The notes beneath the pieces are model-generated. The model was not told the origin of the DNA. It ran no database searches and saw only the letters and a list, made by a program, of their open reading frames with translations. The position numbers and the translations under genes are program-made. This document shows, piece after piece, positions 44,525-55,202 of a stretch of 64,000 nt of DNA. Every line of letters starts with the position of its first letter. Position 1 is the first letter of the stretch. Origin of the DNA: Apophysomyces variabilis (taxonomy: Eukaryota > Mucoromycota > Mucoromycetes > Mucorales > Mucoraceae); contig MZZL01000384.1 of assembly GCA_002749535.1 (NCBI GenBank), positions 441,410 to 505,409 of the forward strand, written 5' to 3'.

Positions 44525-46659
44525 TTATTTTTCATCTTTTTGGCGCCAATCAAAGGCTTCATATTCCTCAGGTGTCTGAACCCATGTGTGGAAACATTGG
44601 TCTAATAGACATGCTTTGGCTTGTTGATATTCCTTGGCATCTTCTTTCCATTCTCGATAGGTTCTATCCTGGATCTGCGAATTGAACAAGGAGTAGATCT
44701 CGATGAATTTTTGAAACAAGGCGAGTTTGCAAATAGACGGTCTGGAGGATATGTTGGGGGTACAGATAGCCATAAATTAGATTGCCATCTCAGCCAAATA
44801 AAGGATGACTTGCCTTGTTTTCGGATTGGTCGGTTTACCTTTAGCAGCGCCTTGCTTTTTGCCATGCACAATAACTTCTGATTTAGGCATGCCTGCAACC
44901 CACGATATGGCTAACGTAGGATGTGGCAAAAAAAAACAAGGGTGGCCAAAAAAATAAAGGGGAGAAAACGGGGTTGGTTGTTCAAAAGGGGCAGGAAAGG
45001 TGTCAGTTATTTGATTTTGGATGATGAAAAGGTTCCTTAGAGGAATTGAATACAAATAATAAAGCGTTTACCTGTTCCAGAAGATATCACCGATGCATAA
45101 TGGCCAGATGATTCCAGATGTGTTTTGGATGCCTCGAACGTCATGTCTGTAAAGAAGATTCGAGGTTGATGAACACTGTATGGCATAGGCAGATCTGTAG
45201 GAGGAAAAAAAAAGCCGACTTTAAGTGACATGTTTCATGACCCTATCCCTTGCATGTAACCATTCTTGTTTTTTTTTCTTTCTTTTGGGTTTCCTTAGCC
45301 CCCCCATCCTTTTCTCCAACTACTACTGTTGTTTCTATCTTTACCTTTTAGTGAATGCAATCGACCATAGAGAGCACGTTCAATGGATGTCTGGTCAAAG
45401 AGTTCACCGACAACGATCGAATCAAGATAGATCGGATCAAAGATATGTGATAATAGAGCCGATTGCAACCCAAGCACATTCCAGCGGGCCAGTTTATCAC
45501 TTTGCGGATAATTAACTTTGGAACATCGACCCATTTTCCCTTTATTTACCTGCATGACATGCAAAGACTTGGTTCCGAGTCAAGTCGGCCTAAAGGGTAA
45601 AGCACATCTCCCCAAAAATAAGTTCCAACTTGTATGAAATCCACAACCAGTCAAGAAATTTACCCGGCTTGGTGCGAAGTACACCGAGATCGTTGAATCC
45701 ATAACGCCCTCTTTTAAACGTCACTTCATTCGTCTTGCGTTTCTTATTCATGTAAAAGTGTTTGGTCAAGACTTCATTTTCCTGGTCAAAATCCACTTTG
45801 CGCTTCCTCACGCCAGATTGAAAAGATTCCAAGGATTCCGACGATTGCGATGCAGCCAACGCCGACATAGATGCATCCCCACCTAATATCAATATTTTAG
45901 GATTACCATTATGACGATCATCATGCGTTTTTTTTTTCGTTTTGTTTACTTGCATGGTGATTGACTGATGTACATGTGAAATGTGTCATCTGGTCGGAGC
46001 TTCAACCGTCCTGCGACCATGCGGAAGTCCGTGGGATCGCCATGGCTTGCTTTCTGCGCCTGCTCAAGCGCGTATCTAAAAGAAAAAGAAGAACGTAGCC
46101 CTTCAGGAGACTCACTTGTACCAAAAAAAAATAGAGCCTAAAATCCTAGTTTCGTTTACTTGATAAATCCTCTTCGGGCAATGACTTCTGCATGACTATC
46201 GTTTACTAGTTCACCAGTTCTGCACAGTTTGCTGTAGGGTAAGCATTTGAGGCCGGTACTGCATAGATGAAAAGGAAAAAAAAAGAAACAGGATGAATTT
46301 GTTTCTTTCCTTTTACACTATTCCCATACAAAAAATATAGATGTATGAAAAATGCATAATGGTTTTGTTTACCCTAATGAAATCACTTGGATCGAATAGT
46401 CATCCTCACTTCCTATTAGGATATGGCTATATGTGAGAAATAAAAACTAATTCCTTTTTGTTTATCTCCTTATTTCAAAAGGAAGCTCAATTTTACTCAT
46501 ATGCACTTTAAGAATACAAGCAAGCACTGTCCACTCTGCCTTGGTCGCATGAACTAAGGGCTTGCCCTGTTTACTTAATTTATAATACTGCTCCAAACTA
46601 GCCGAAGCTATTTTGTTGGCAAAATCCGGAATGACTTCCCAAGGTGACATGGTGCTCAT
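44525..46659 (-). CDS. TAD1: tRNA-specific adenosine deaminase Tad1/ADAT1
   Basis: Tad1/ADAT1 converts adenosine 37 of tRNA-Ala to inosine. Several exons are readable. The N-terminal exon (46659, [20 protein letters not shown]) includes [13 protein letters not shown]. The deaminase core is [15 protein letters not shown], with zinc-ligand His and catalytic Glu in HAE, and [13 protein letters not shown]. Later exons have [49 protein letters not shown] and the C-terminal [18 protein letters not shown]. The intron at 45883-45953 appears to be GC-AG and splits the Cys codon of PCGD. The join between exons 1 and 2 near 46380-46480 was not resolved, so the total length is not given. Confidence 0.87.
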
Positions 46660-47462
46660 GATCAGCGAAAAGGGGGGGAAAAGGAAAAGAAAGTCCGTCT
46701 AACAACAAAATGTGGGTTCCTAAACGCAGTCCCGAAATCCGTGAGGGTAGATGGAGGGTTGACTAACATGTTACGACATGAACACCATGAATGCAGCTGG
46801 AAACCAATAAAACTTGGTCGGATCTCCTTCTCATTACCGTAAGGAGAGAAGGAAAAGCGAGAGAATAGAATAACTTAAAAACATCATTACGCGCATATAT
46901 TGAACCGAGAAAAGAATGAGCGATGTCTTAGAATAGTGACACCAAACTCCCTTCCAAAGTGGCCCTAAAAGTCGTTAAACCTACAGTTGGAATCCCTGCT
47001 TTTAGTTAAACTATTCGGTTTCCTCGAAATAGGTTACTAAAAAAAATTGGAACGTTGCAAAAAAGTGAGGAGTTGCGTCTTGTATTTTAGTTACGATTCA
47101 ATTTTTATACGTGTCTCTTACAAATTGAACGCACACACACAGGGGGAAAGGGTGAATGAAAAATATCGAGGATGGACGGTTGAAAAGGAGGGTCACGTAC
47201 AGACGCATCATTATGTTGTCAATAGAACAACCAAAAGCGGTATGGTACAAAAAGAGATACATAGAGAGAAATGGTGGGTGGGATGTATGTGTGTTCGAGT
47301 GGGGGGGGAGAAGAGAGATGGACAGACTCCTCATTTGGGGGACCGCGAGTAAGGTCAAGCCTTTTTCTGTTTGGAACGTGAGTGAGAAATGTACACACTT
47401 GGGCAAGGGGCGCTAGAGTTTTAATCCCAAGACCCAAAGGTAAGGACCTCTCTCTTCTCTCT

Positions 47463-47498
<36 letters not shown>

Positions 47499-47638
47499 GT
47501 CTGTCTGTCTCTCTCTCTCTCATCTCTATTAAAAAGTTCCGATATTTCTTCATACATAAATATCCCACTATTTTCTTTCTTACCCTTTTTTTTTTACTCC
47601 CTTCTCTTCTTATTCTTCTTCTTAGTATTGGGAACAGA
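46660..47638. other. Divergent promoter region of Tad1-like and cyclin genes
   Basis: The two genes point away from each other here. It contains GT/GA-rich patches and a pure CT microsatellite at about 47452-47521, just upstream of the cyclin start. The overlapping frames on both strands are low-complexity artefacts. Confidence 0.5.
47440..47521. repeat. (CT)n / (CTGT)n microsatellite in the cyclin 5' region
   Basis: A run of CT dinucleotides, interrupted by four TCTG-type units, ends about 118 bp before the cyclin start codon. Pyrimidine tracts near the transcription start are common in fungal promoters; any role here is inference. Confidence 0.85.
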
Positions 47639-48484
47639 ATGTCACCTTGTCCTAATCTTCATTCATCGTCAGTATCGCTTCTTTCATGTACAAACACAGC
47701 ACAGCTTGCCGATTTTTGTGCATCTTTGGTTCCTAATATCTGGGCAGGACCATACAAACCATTTATTCACGCGAAACGTCATGCAGCCTTCAAATTGTTC
47801 TGTCAAAAGATCCTAAAGGCCACTCAAATTTCATCTACTTGCGTTGTCTTGGCACTGTACTACATCTATCGCCTACGATCAACCTATCCATCGATTCAAG
47901 GTTCCATGGGTTCCGAGGTACGGTTGTTCACCACCGCCCTCGTCCTTGCTAACAAATTCCTGGACGACAATACCTTCACAAACAAGGTAAATCAAAAAAA
48001 GTTTACAACAGCATTGTTCCCTTTTTTTTTTTGATTGCTCACATAATAACAGACCTGGTCAGACGTATCTAGCATTCCGGTTCATGAATTGAATATCATG
48101 GAAGTGGAGTTTTTATCCGCATTAAATTATCGCATTTACGTTCGACATGGTCCATTTTTCGCATGGGTCATGCAATGCCAACAGTGGTTGTCCTTGGCAA
48201 CTCAGACCAAAAACATGTCACTGTCAACATCCATGCCTAATCTTACAAGCTCACTCAAACGAAGATCATGCGCCGAGCCTGATTACTATCAGCCCTCTGC
48301 AAAACGAATCCAACTACGTCGTGTCGATGCTTGTCCACCAACGCCACGCTACATGCCGCTGCATCATCATCACCCTACTTATACACCTTCCCTCTCGTCT
48401 ATATCCTCCTCCTGTTCATCCTCGTCATTATCACCATCCTCTACGTTATTGATGACCAATACGCCCACGGTCACTTCCTCTTCC

Positions 48485-48517
<33 letters not shown>

Positions 48518-48754
48518 GCGGCCGCAGCCGTTCTTGCCGCAGCGAATACGTCATGTTATTCTACTGGTCCTTCCCACTGTAGACCTATTTTGAGCTGGTC
48601 CTCATCGGCTACAGCCCTTGCCTCATCACACCATGCTACTACTCTTCCTCTTTCATATCCGGTCTCGGCCCATTCCATGGCCGCTGCAGCCGCTGTTCAG
48701 GCAAACCACTCTGCTATGCTCTGTGCAAGGGTGAAATGTCTAGAGATAGAATGA
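47639..48754 (+). CDS. PCL/Clg1-type cyclin, two exons, 349 aa
   Basis: A cyclin of the Pho80/Pcl group, a partner of a Pho85-like kinase. Exon 47639-47986 and exon 48053-48754 join in frame. The cyclin box runs from about residue 20 to 180 and includes STCVVLALYYIYRLR, FTTALVLANKFLDDNTFTNK, TWSDVSSIPVHELN and IMEVEFLSALNYRIYV, the pattern of this family. The C-terminal half is disordered and Ser/Pro/His-rich, with a run of 16 Ala encoded largely by GCA repeats at about 48487-48530 that could vary in length. The start is the first Met that leaves the whole cyclin box. Confidence 0.9.
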
Positions 48755-50921
48755 TAAAACATATAGTATTGTTTCCTTTGTAAATACTTCTTTTTTATTT
48801 TTTTTCTTTAGAAAAGGAAAAAATTTACTAAATAACCACTTACACACCTGGCTGATCTGCCAACTTTGCTTTCTTACTTCTTTTTTTTACTACACGCACT
48901 AAACAAAAATTCCCTACGTCTCCTTGTTTCTCATTCCTTGTTTTCTTGTGTTTCTGGAGATTAATTGGGATAGCAAAGCTGAAAATCAGACACAGTGTAA
49001 CATGGATGACAGGGCTTTGATCATTTTACGATGTTCTCTTTTACTTTCCAAGGACAAATACGGGAAACGGCGAGGGTCTTAATATAGAAAGTCATTCCAA
49101 GAATGGGGTTCCTTTCGATGAATACCCCCACACAATCCATTTCGATTCATGTAATTGGGAGGATATTGATAATACATGCAGCAAGCCGAACGTTAAGGTA
49201 AACAAGGGACGAAGAAACAAGCTCAAAATTCAAAACCTCTCCCCCCAAGTGAGATAGACAGGGATCTTACTTTCTTCTTGATTTTTTTTAGCTATCTTAA
49301 GCAATGCATAAAAAAATACAGGGCTATATTCAAGTCATTTTAGGAGAAGTCCGTGAATATATATATAAAGTAAAAGAAGAGACCAAAGGCAGGGGAAGGA
49401 GAAGGAGAGAGTATAGAGAGAGACAGAGACAGACAGACAGAGAGAAAGATCGCAAGATGATAACAAGGCAGCAAAGCCAGATATACTCTACTCTTTGTTC
49501 TTCCAGTCTCTTTAAGCACAGGGACATTTTTCTAATATAAGCCAATAAATTCTGGAACAGATCGACCGAGATTTATTAGCTTTTTCAATATGGGGTACTG
49601 AAAAGACAAGGATCCTTTTTCAATTGCACACTTTGTCAAATAGGATTCGTTATGATTCGGGTTAGTCAAGTAAAGTAACCCCCCCTTTCTACCAGTTACT
49701 CCACTTTGAATACTCCCCGAGACAAGCCATGCATTCGTTTGTGTTCCCTATCAGATGACAACAACAACACAAACGTACATTAAACTGATATCACATCAAC
49801 AAATCTATTTTGAAGGCGAGTATGGATGAATAGACTTCTCCCTCTTTCCCTTGTGACCCGAACTCTCTCCCATCCTATTTCCCAATCCGCCCCTGTGATT
49901 TCCGTTATAAGCATCTACCTTCATCGAAGGTAAAAACAGATCTGTAAGGTTGGAAATCTAGAGAGTTGAGATCACAAGACTATCTAATGCCGAAACGTAA
50001 CTTGACGACTTTCGTCCTGTATACCTTGTTGCTCCCCATAGACAGCATCGGGTCCATCTATCCGGCAATTCAAGGTTTTTGTCATAGATACGCCTAACTT
50101 CTTGATTTTATACTCCAGATGTTTGTTTCTTATTTTGCGCCAAGCTTGGATTGAAAACTTTGTAACTTTTTTTAAATGTGAGAGCTGCCCGTGACAAATG
50201 AGGAAAAGAAAGGGCTTTTGCCCTCTGATGTCTTCTTTTTGCCCTTGCCCTCATGCTGATTGATTATGTTTTAGTCTCATACATGCTGAGTATCAAACTA
50301 ATGATGGTATGGTCACGTATATATGATTCATGCTGCTCCTTGTTTTTTTATGTGTTTGCTCCCTTTGCATAATCAATCAGAAGAAAAGAATCCAAGTTAG
50401 CTTCTATATGATCTACATACGTCAACAGGCATTTCTCTTATTCTAAGTCTTTAGCCACCGCAGGCCGTACCTCATACTCGCTGATCCTAATTCTACGGGA
50501 ACAGTGGAAGGAGCGTTCCAAAACGGTTCCACGTTTTTATTCTCTCTGAGTCAGATCGGATCGATGCTTTTTGGCAATGTCGATATGCAGACAACACACT
50601 CTCTTAGTTTCATATCAATCCGTATCTCTTTTATCCAAGTTCTTGTCTCATTTGGGCCATAGGACTTTCTGTGTCTTCACGAAAGAGCGAACAACTTCAT
50701 TCAGAAAACGGGGCAAGTGCGTTACAGATCTTTTTTTTAAGCGGCGCAAAACAGTGCAGTATGTTCTTTTATCGAAACCAAAACAAAAATTATCGCCCTT
50801 CCATTCTATTATTTAACGTCGAAGCATAAGGCGATAGTCTGCTTTCTTTTTTATTGTCGTACGTATAATATATGTGTGTGTGCGAACGGAGAGGGGATGG
50901 AGCGTTGCATCAAAAAAGAAA
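48755..50921. other. Convergent intergenic region, 2.2 kb
   Basis: The cyclin gene ends on the left and PMP3 on the right, both pointing inward. Contents are T-runs, a purine-rich GAGA/GACA patch near 49380-49450 and short unsupported frames. I see no gene. Confidence 0.45.
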
Positions 50922-51327
50922 TCAGTACTTCAATATGATATAGAACGCATGAATCACGCCTAGTAACAATAAAACAAAGCAGCATAAGGATTTATTCTCG
51001 CTTATATCTATAATTCATGTTGTACTTTTCTTACCTGGAACCCATCCCAAGATGGTCAAACCGATGTTGATCAAAAGGTCAACGGTACATCCTGAAAACA
51101 CCTGTTTGTGAGTAACAACTTCCCTTTTTCCTTTGTGTAAGGAATTCGTCCGAATTGTGTTACCTCGTTCGGCAAAGACACCAAGAGGGGGTAAGATAAC
51201 GGCTGTTATAGAAAGAAAAATGGTGGGATGAGTATCATCCAGACGCACCCAAGGCAAGACGTCTTGCAGTTTTTGTTTATACTTTACCAAGAATGAATTT
51301 ACAAATGTCAGAGAAGGTCAAAGCCAT
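50922..51327 (-). CDS. PMP3: PMP3-type proteolipid (UPF0057), four exons, 57 aa
   Basis: A tiny plasma-membrane proteolipid that affects membrane potential and ion tolerance in yeast and plants. Exons 51327-51288, 51202-51164, 51091-51035 and 50959-50922 total 174 nt, giving 57 residues. The sequence begins MALTFSDICKFILAVILPPL and carries the family core GVFAERGCTVDLLINIGLTI and LGWVPGVIHAFYIILKY. Two hydrophobic helices are separated by the ERGC turn. Three introns in such a small gene hide it from single-frame searches. The gene is intact. Confidence 0.95.
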
Positions 51328-52119
51328 GTTCTTTTTTAGGTTAAGAAAGTAAGAAAGGAAAAGAAGCAAAATCCGAGCCCGAAAACCAAACGCAACCATT
51401 TTGACAGCCATGCTGTTCACGTGCAAGCCATAGAACGCCGAAATTCATACAACAAAGAAAAGAAAAAACGCCAGTTGTTTCTGTGCAACAGCTTGCAAAA
51501 AGCACAAGATAACCTTATGCCTCTTTTCTTTCTCCTTGCTTAAGACGATCGATACCTTTATTTCCCTTGTCTTCATATAACCCGAATCTCCCATCAGCAT
51601 AATACAAATGCTGGGATTCGGCCGATTAAGCGATGATTTTTAATAGAAATTGCGCCCAGCCAATCAATAATGCGGCGTGCCAAAAAAAAAAAGGTGGGCT
51701 GTGGGATTATCATCTCCCCCCGTTTCTTTCTTAACGCCAAGAGACACAAAAACATTCATGTAGAGTAGCCGTTATGTTAAAGACGGAAGAACCAAACAGG
51801 GTAAAAGCGTATGGACAGTAGTGTGATAGACAGATGAATTGCTTGTTTGCAGATATGAAATTTCTGACGAAGTTTATCATGCTACATGGCTCGTTCATAT
51901 TAGAATGACGCAGTAGAAACAAGGAATAGCTCATCTTTTCTGCAACAATCTGTGGTTTGAAGCAAAAAACGATGGTGGTATATCCTTATAGACGGGCAGG
52001 TTTGATAAATATCGCCCTACGCGCAATCAAAGATGCTTTTTTCCAAGGGCTAGCCAGAAAAATGAATCGCATAGCATCATTCCATTTGTGCTTTTTTTTT
52101 CTTGTTTCTTTATTCCTTA
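51328..52119. other. Intergenic between PMP3 and the RS-protein gene
   Basis: About 0.8 kb; it should hold the PMP3 promoter and the 3' untranslated region of the next gene. The plus-strand frame starting at 51957 is mostly antisense to an Arg/Ser-repeat exon and is not called. Confidence 0.45.
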
Positions 52120-53130
52120 TCAACGTCCGCTACTGCTGCTATGGTTACGACGTCGGTGATAACTATCTCTACTGTCGGACCGTCTTCGATACCGAGGAGA
52201 TCTTGATCGATGACGGCGTCGTGAAGAACTGCGTGATTGACTTTTACGACGCGGAGGAGATCGAGACCGATGAAGATGACGATCGCGATAATGATGGCGT
52301 CCGCGTGGACTACGCGATCGACTTTCAGCACGACGACGATAAGAGGGTGACCTTGAGCGGTGACGGTCGTGCTGGGAGCGTCTTCTCGGACTGGGTGATC
52401 GACTCGAGTCTTTCCTGTCCCTAGATTCCTTCTTCTTCTTCTCCTCGTCCTCCCGTGGTTTGGTTTTGTCCTGCAAGACATCATCCCAGGCACTCCAGCG
52501 TCCATCATCTTCCTCATCGTCATCGTCCTCGTTCTCGTCGTCGTCTTCTTCTTCTTTATCATCATTCTTCTTCACATTATTTTTATCTTCCTCTTCCTCA
52601 GTCTCGATAGTAATAGTACTAATATTGGTGATAGTGCTGTTCTGGCCAGCAGGCACTTGAGAGACTGTCTTCTTTTTTTTACGACGACCAAATTCATCCC
52701 ATTCATCATCGCCCTCATCCCGTTTCCGGTACTCCACAACAGGATCTCTTTCCATATAACCTCCGCCTGCTCCTTCACGTCGTGCTAATGGTTCAGATCC
52801 AGGTTTTGCTGTAGAGCACTGATTGCATTCTCCACGTCGCGCCCAATTAATGTTCCCACATCTAAAACGTGATATCGTCAGCTTTTACTTCGAAGCGAAC
52901 GTCAACGGAGACTGGTCAAGTCTTTCTATTAAAATAACTTTGCTTACAAAGGACATTTCCAATCGTTTTCGGAGAAGAGTCCCTGTTAGCGGAAAAAATA
53001 AGTTTTGCTGTTTCTTTTTCTTTTTTTCTCTTTGTTCTTCTTTTTATCCATCTATGCTCATATAGATGACCTTGTATTTCGACGCGCCTTCTTTGCCTAG
53101 GGTGTTCTCTGATCGGTCCCTCCGTGACAT
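52120..53130 (-). CDS. ZRANB2-like RanBP2 zinc-finger and RS-domain protein, 278 aa
   Basis: A probable nuclear splicing-associated protein. Exons 53130-53071, 52982-52948 and 52861-52120 join in frame to 278 codons. After GKEGASKYKGLFSENDWKCP the RanBP2-type zinc finger reads CPLCGNINWARRGECNQC (CX2CX10CX2C), the class that binds GGU-type single-stranded RNA in human ZRANB2. Then come EYRKRDEGDDEWDEFGRRKK, an acidic Asp/Glu stretch, and a long Arg/Ser tail (SRSPSPRRR, RSRSPSYRRR and similar). Human ZRANB2 has two fingers; only one could be read here. A first finger might sit in an undetected upstream exon. Confidence 0.85.
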
Positions 53131-54042
53131 GGCAGGATGGGGAAAAAAAAGAAAGGAAGTAGAGTCTGAGCACGACCATGCCTTCGTGTTGCGGAGAGAA
53201 CGTGACGTGCCGATCGAATGGGCTGCAGTCCCTTCTTGTGAGGGCGTTTCTTCCCACCCTTGTTGAGCAAACAACTGGATAACGACGGTCTTAAGCGTGA
53301 ATTATGCCGATAGAATCTCAAGGAATAGATTGTATGTGTATTGGTTGTATAACCAAGTCGTGCTTTGATCAGAAGAACTATCGCTTATGGACACAGCGTG
53401 ATCAAGAGCAAATTTACGGTATACTGCTTACTTAAGTGTATCTTGGCCGGTTCTGCATATACAGAGACTCAATCGCAGTTCTATGGCTATGTTCGATGAC
53501 AAGAAGTAGGTTACTATCGGCTCTGTCACCTTGGAGCGATGACTTAAAAATGCCGTCCTCCTATGAAAGAACGCGCCTTTGAGTGAACGGACAAACACAG
53601 AGAGATTGCGTCTGGAGGTTCCTGACGCCATTGTTAACCCATAGACAAAACCGTCCATCTCTACTAAAAGTTTATGATATGGCCACTCTATTATGAATGA
53701 TTAAGGGGTCAACTAAGTCAGACGTTTAATTTTTGCCCAAAGAACTTTTCAACCCAAAGATTCACGGGAATTTTTACTAGCTTTTGTATTGTTGGTCTGT
53801 AATACCATTTAAGATCAAATGTCACAGCTGGCAATTGTGTTCCAAAAAGGATTAACGGATATGACCATTAATTACCTCAGTTAATGATATGGAGTTATGC
53901 AGTAGTATTACTACGTCAAACTACACGGCCAACATTGCATTACATGCAGGCCGTATTGACTTGCATATTCACCATGCCTATGCTCTTTCTGCAAACAAAC
54001 ATTGACTGTTTCTTCGATTCTTAAAGCGATGGGCTCATAGCA
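53131..54042. other. Intergenic left of the MULE
   Basis: About 0.9 kb with no supported gene. It ends at the MULE target site. The left target-duplication copy TTGCGAAAG lies at 54043-54051. Confidence 0.45.
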
Positions 54043-54051
54043 TTGCGAAAG

Positions 54052-54380
54052 GGGAATTGCCTCGGGCAGTCCTCCCCCAAATTATTTGAGCACCGTTATG
54101 ATAAAGTAGACGCCGCTTGATATATAAGCCAGTAAGAATATCAAGAGAGAAGTGGAGGAATAAAGCACAAGTAGCATCCCAACAACTAATAAAGTGCCCA
54201 AGACATTAACAGGCTATACAAAGTATAAAACATTTACATGCTAATCTATATAATAGTCTAACTAACAACGTTATATAAAATAAAGAGAGGCTATGCATAA
54301 GAAATTAATTTAAGAAGTTAGTGCGTGAGAGAGGGAGTGCCCTAGAATTCATCGGGGTGTATAATGAAGGAGTGCCTACC
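54052..54380 (+). repeat. MULE left terminal inverted repeat
   Basis: It matches the right end in reverse orientation over about 300 bp, very closely from the CTCCCCCAAATTATTTGAGC segment to GCTATGCATAAGAAAT. It includes copies of the motif GGAGTGCCC, which recurs at the other end and may be the transposase binding unit (inference). Confidence 0.9.
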
Positions 54381-55202
54381 TTTCATTGGAGCTTTGGGAA
54401 TAGGATCACCCCAGAAAGTGGTAGAGTCTCTAATAGTCAGATGCTTCAGAGATCACTACAATGTCAAGAACTAAAGCATGTAAAAAATTAAAAGGTTCGG
54501 TTGGGTTTGATAATATGATAGATCCAGCACAAAACAAAACCTAAATTAAAGCTGCTTACTTTGCATATGTCGCCTACCAAGTAGATCATATTTTCAATAG
54601 CAGCTTTAAGAATATATTTAATTTAGACTTAGCTTTTCATTCAGTAATCGTAACTAATTACGAGTGTACTTGTAGATAGCATGATTAATCTTCTACGTCA
54701 AGTAAAACCAATAAGCAGCAAATAAATCAGTGATAATCTTTTCGGTTAATGTAACTAATATGACGTAATAAGCGGCACCCAAAAAAAAAGAACGATACCT
54801 ACACAATGGGGAAAACTTTAAAAAAGAAAAAAAGAAAAGGCATTGTCCGAAGTTTTGGGGATATCTAGAATTAGTGCCGTATAATATACGAACTAGCAAA
54901 AAAAATAGGAAACAAACAAAGTTTAACTGTAGGATGCATGCAAAGATTGGTTATTTATACAACGACATGAGCAAAGGTCTGCAAGACAAAGAAAAAAGGA
55001 CAAATGTCTATCTCAGCGTCAAAACAACTTTGATGTAATAAGCAGCGAAAATCACAAATTACACACATACATAATAAAGCCACTTCTAGCTGAAATCAAA
55101 TACTATATACCATATAACCCCATAAAAAATCCCAAGTCAATCAGATCACTTATTGATCTGCGGCAGGCATTGTGTATAAATATAGGGGCAATGTTAAGCT
55201 AA

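Noticed and set aside
47047..47557. Several overlapping frames on both strands rich in Arg, Glu and Ser
   Set aside because: Translation of GA/CT microsatellite sequence in the divergent promoter.
48331..48582. 83-codon frame with a Ser run
   Set aside because: Out-of-frame reading of the GCA repeat in the cyclin exon.
51957..52424. 155-codon plus-strand frame, Asp/Val/Tyr-rich
   Set aside because: It lies mostly opposite the Arg/Ser-repeat exon of the ZRANB2-like gene; its acidic repeats are the complement of RS codons.
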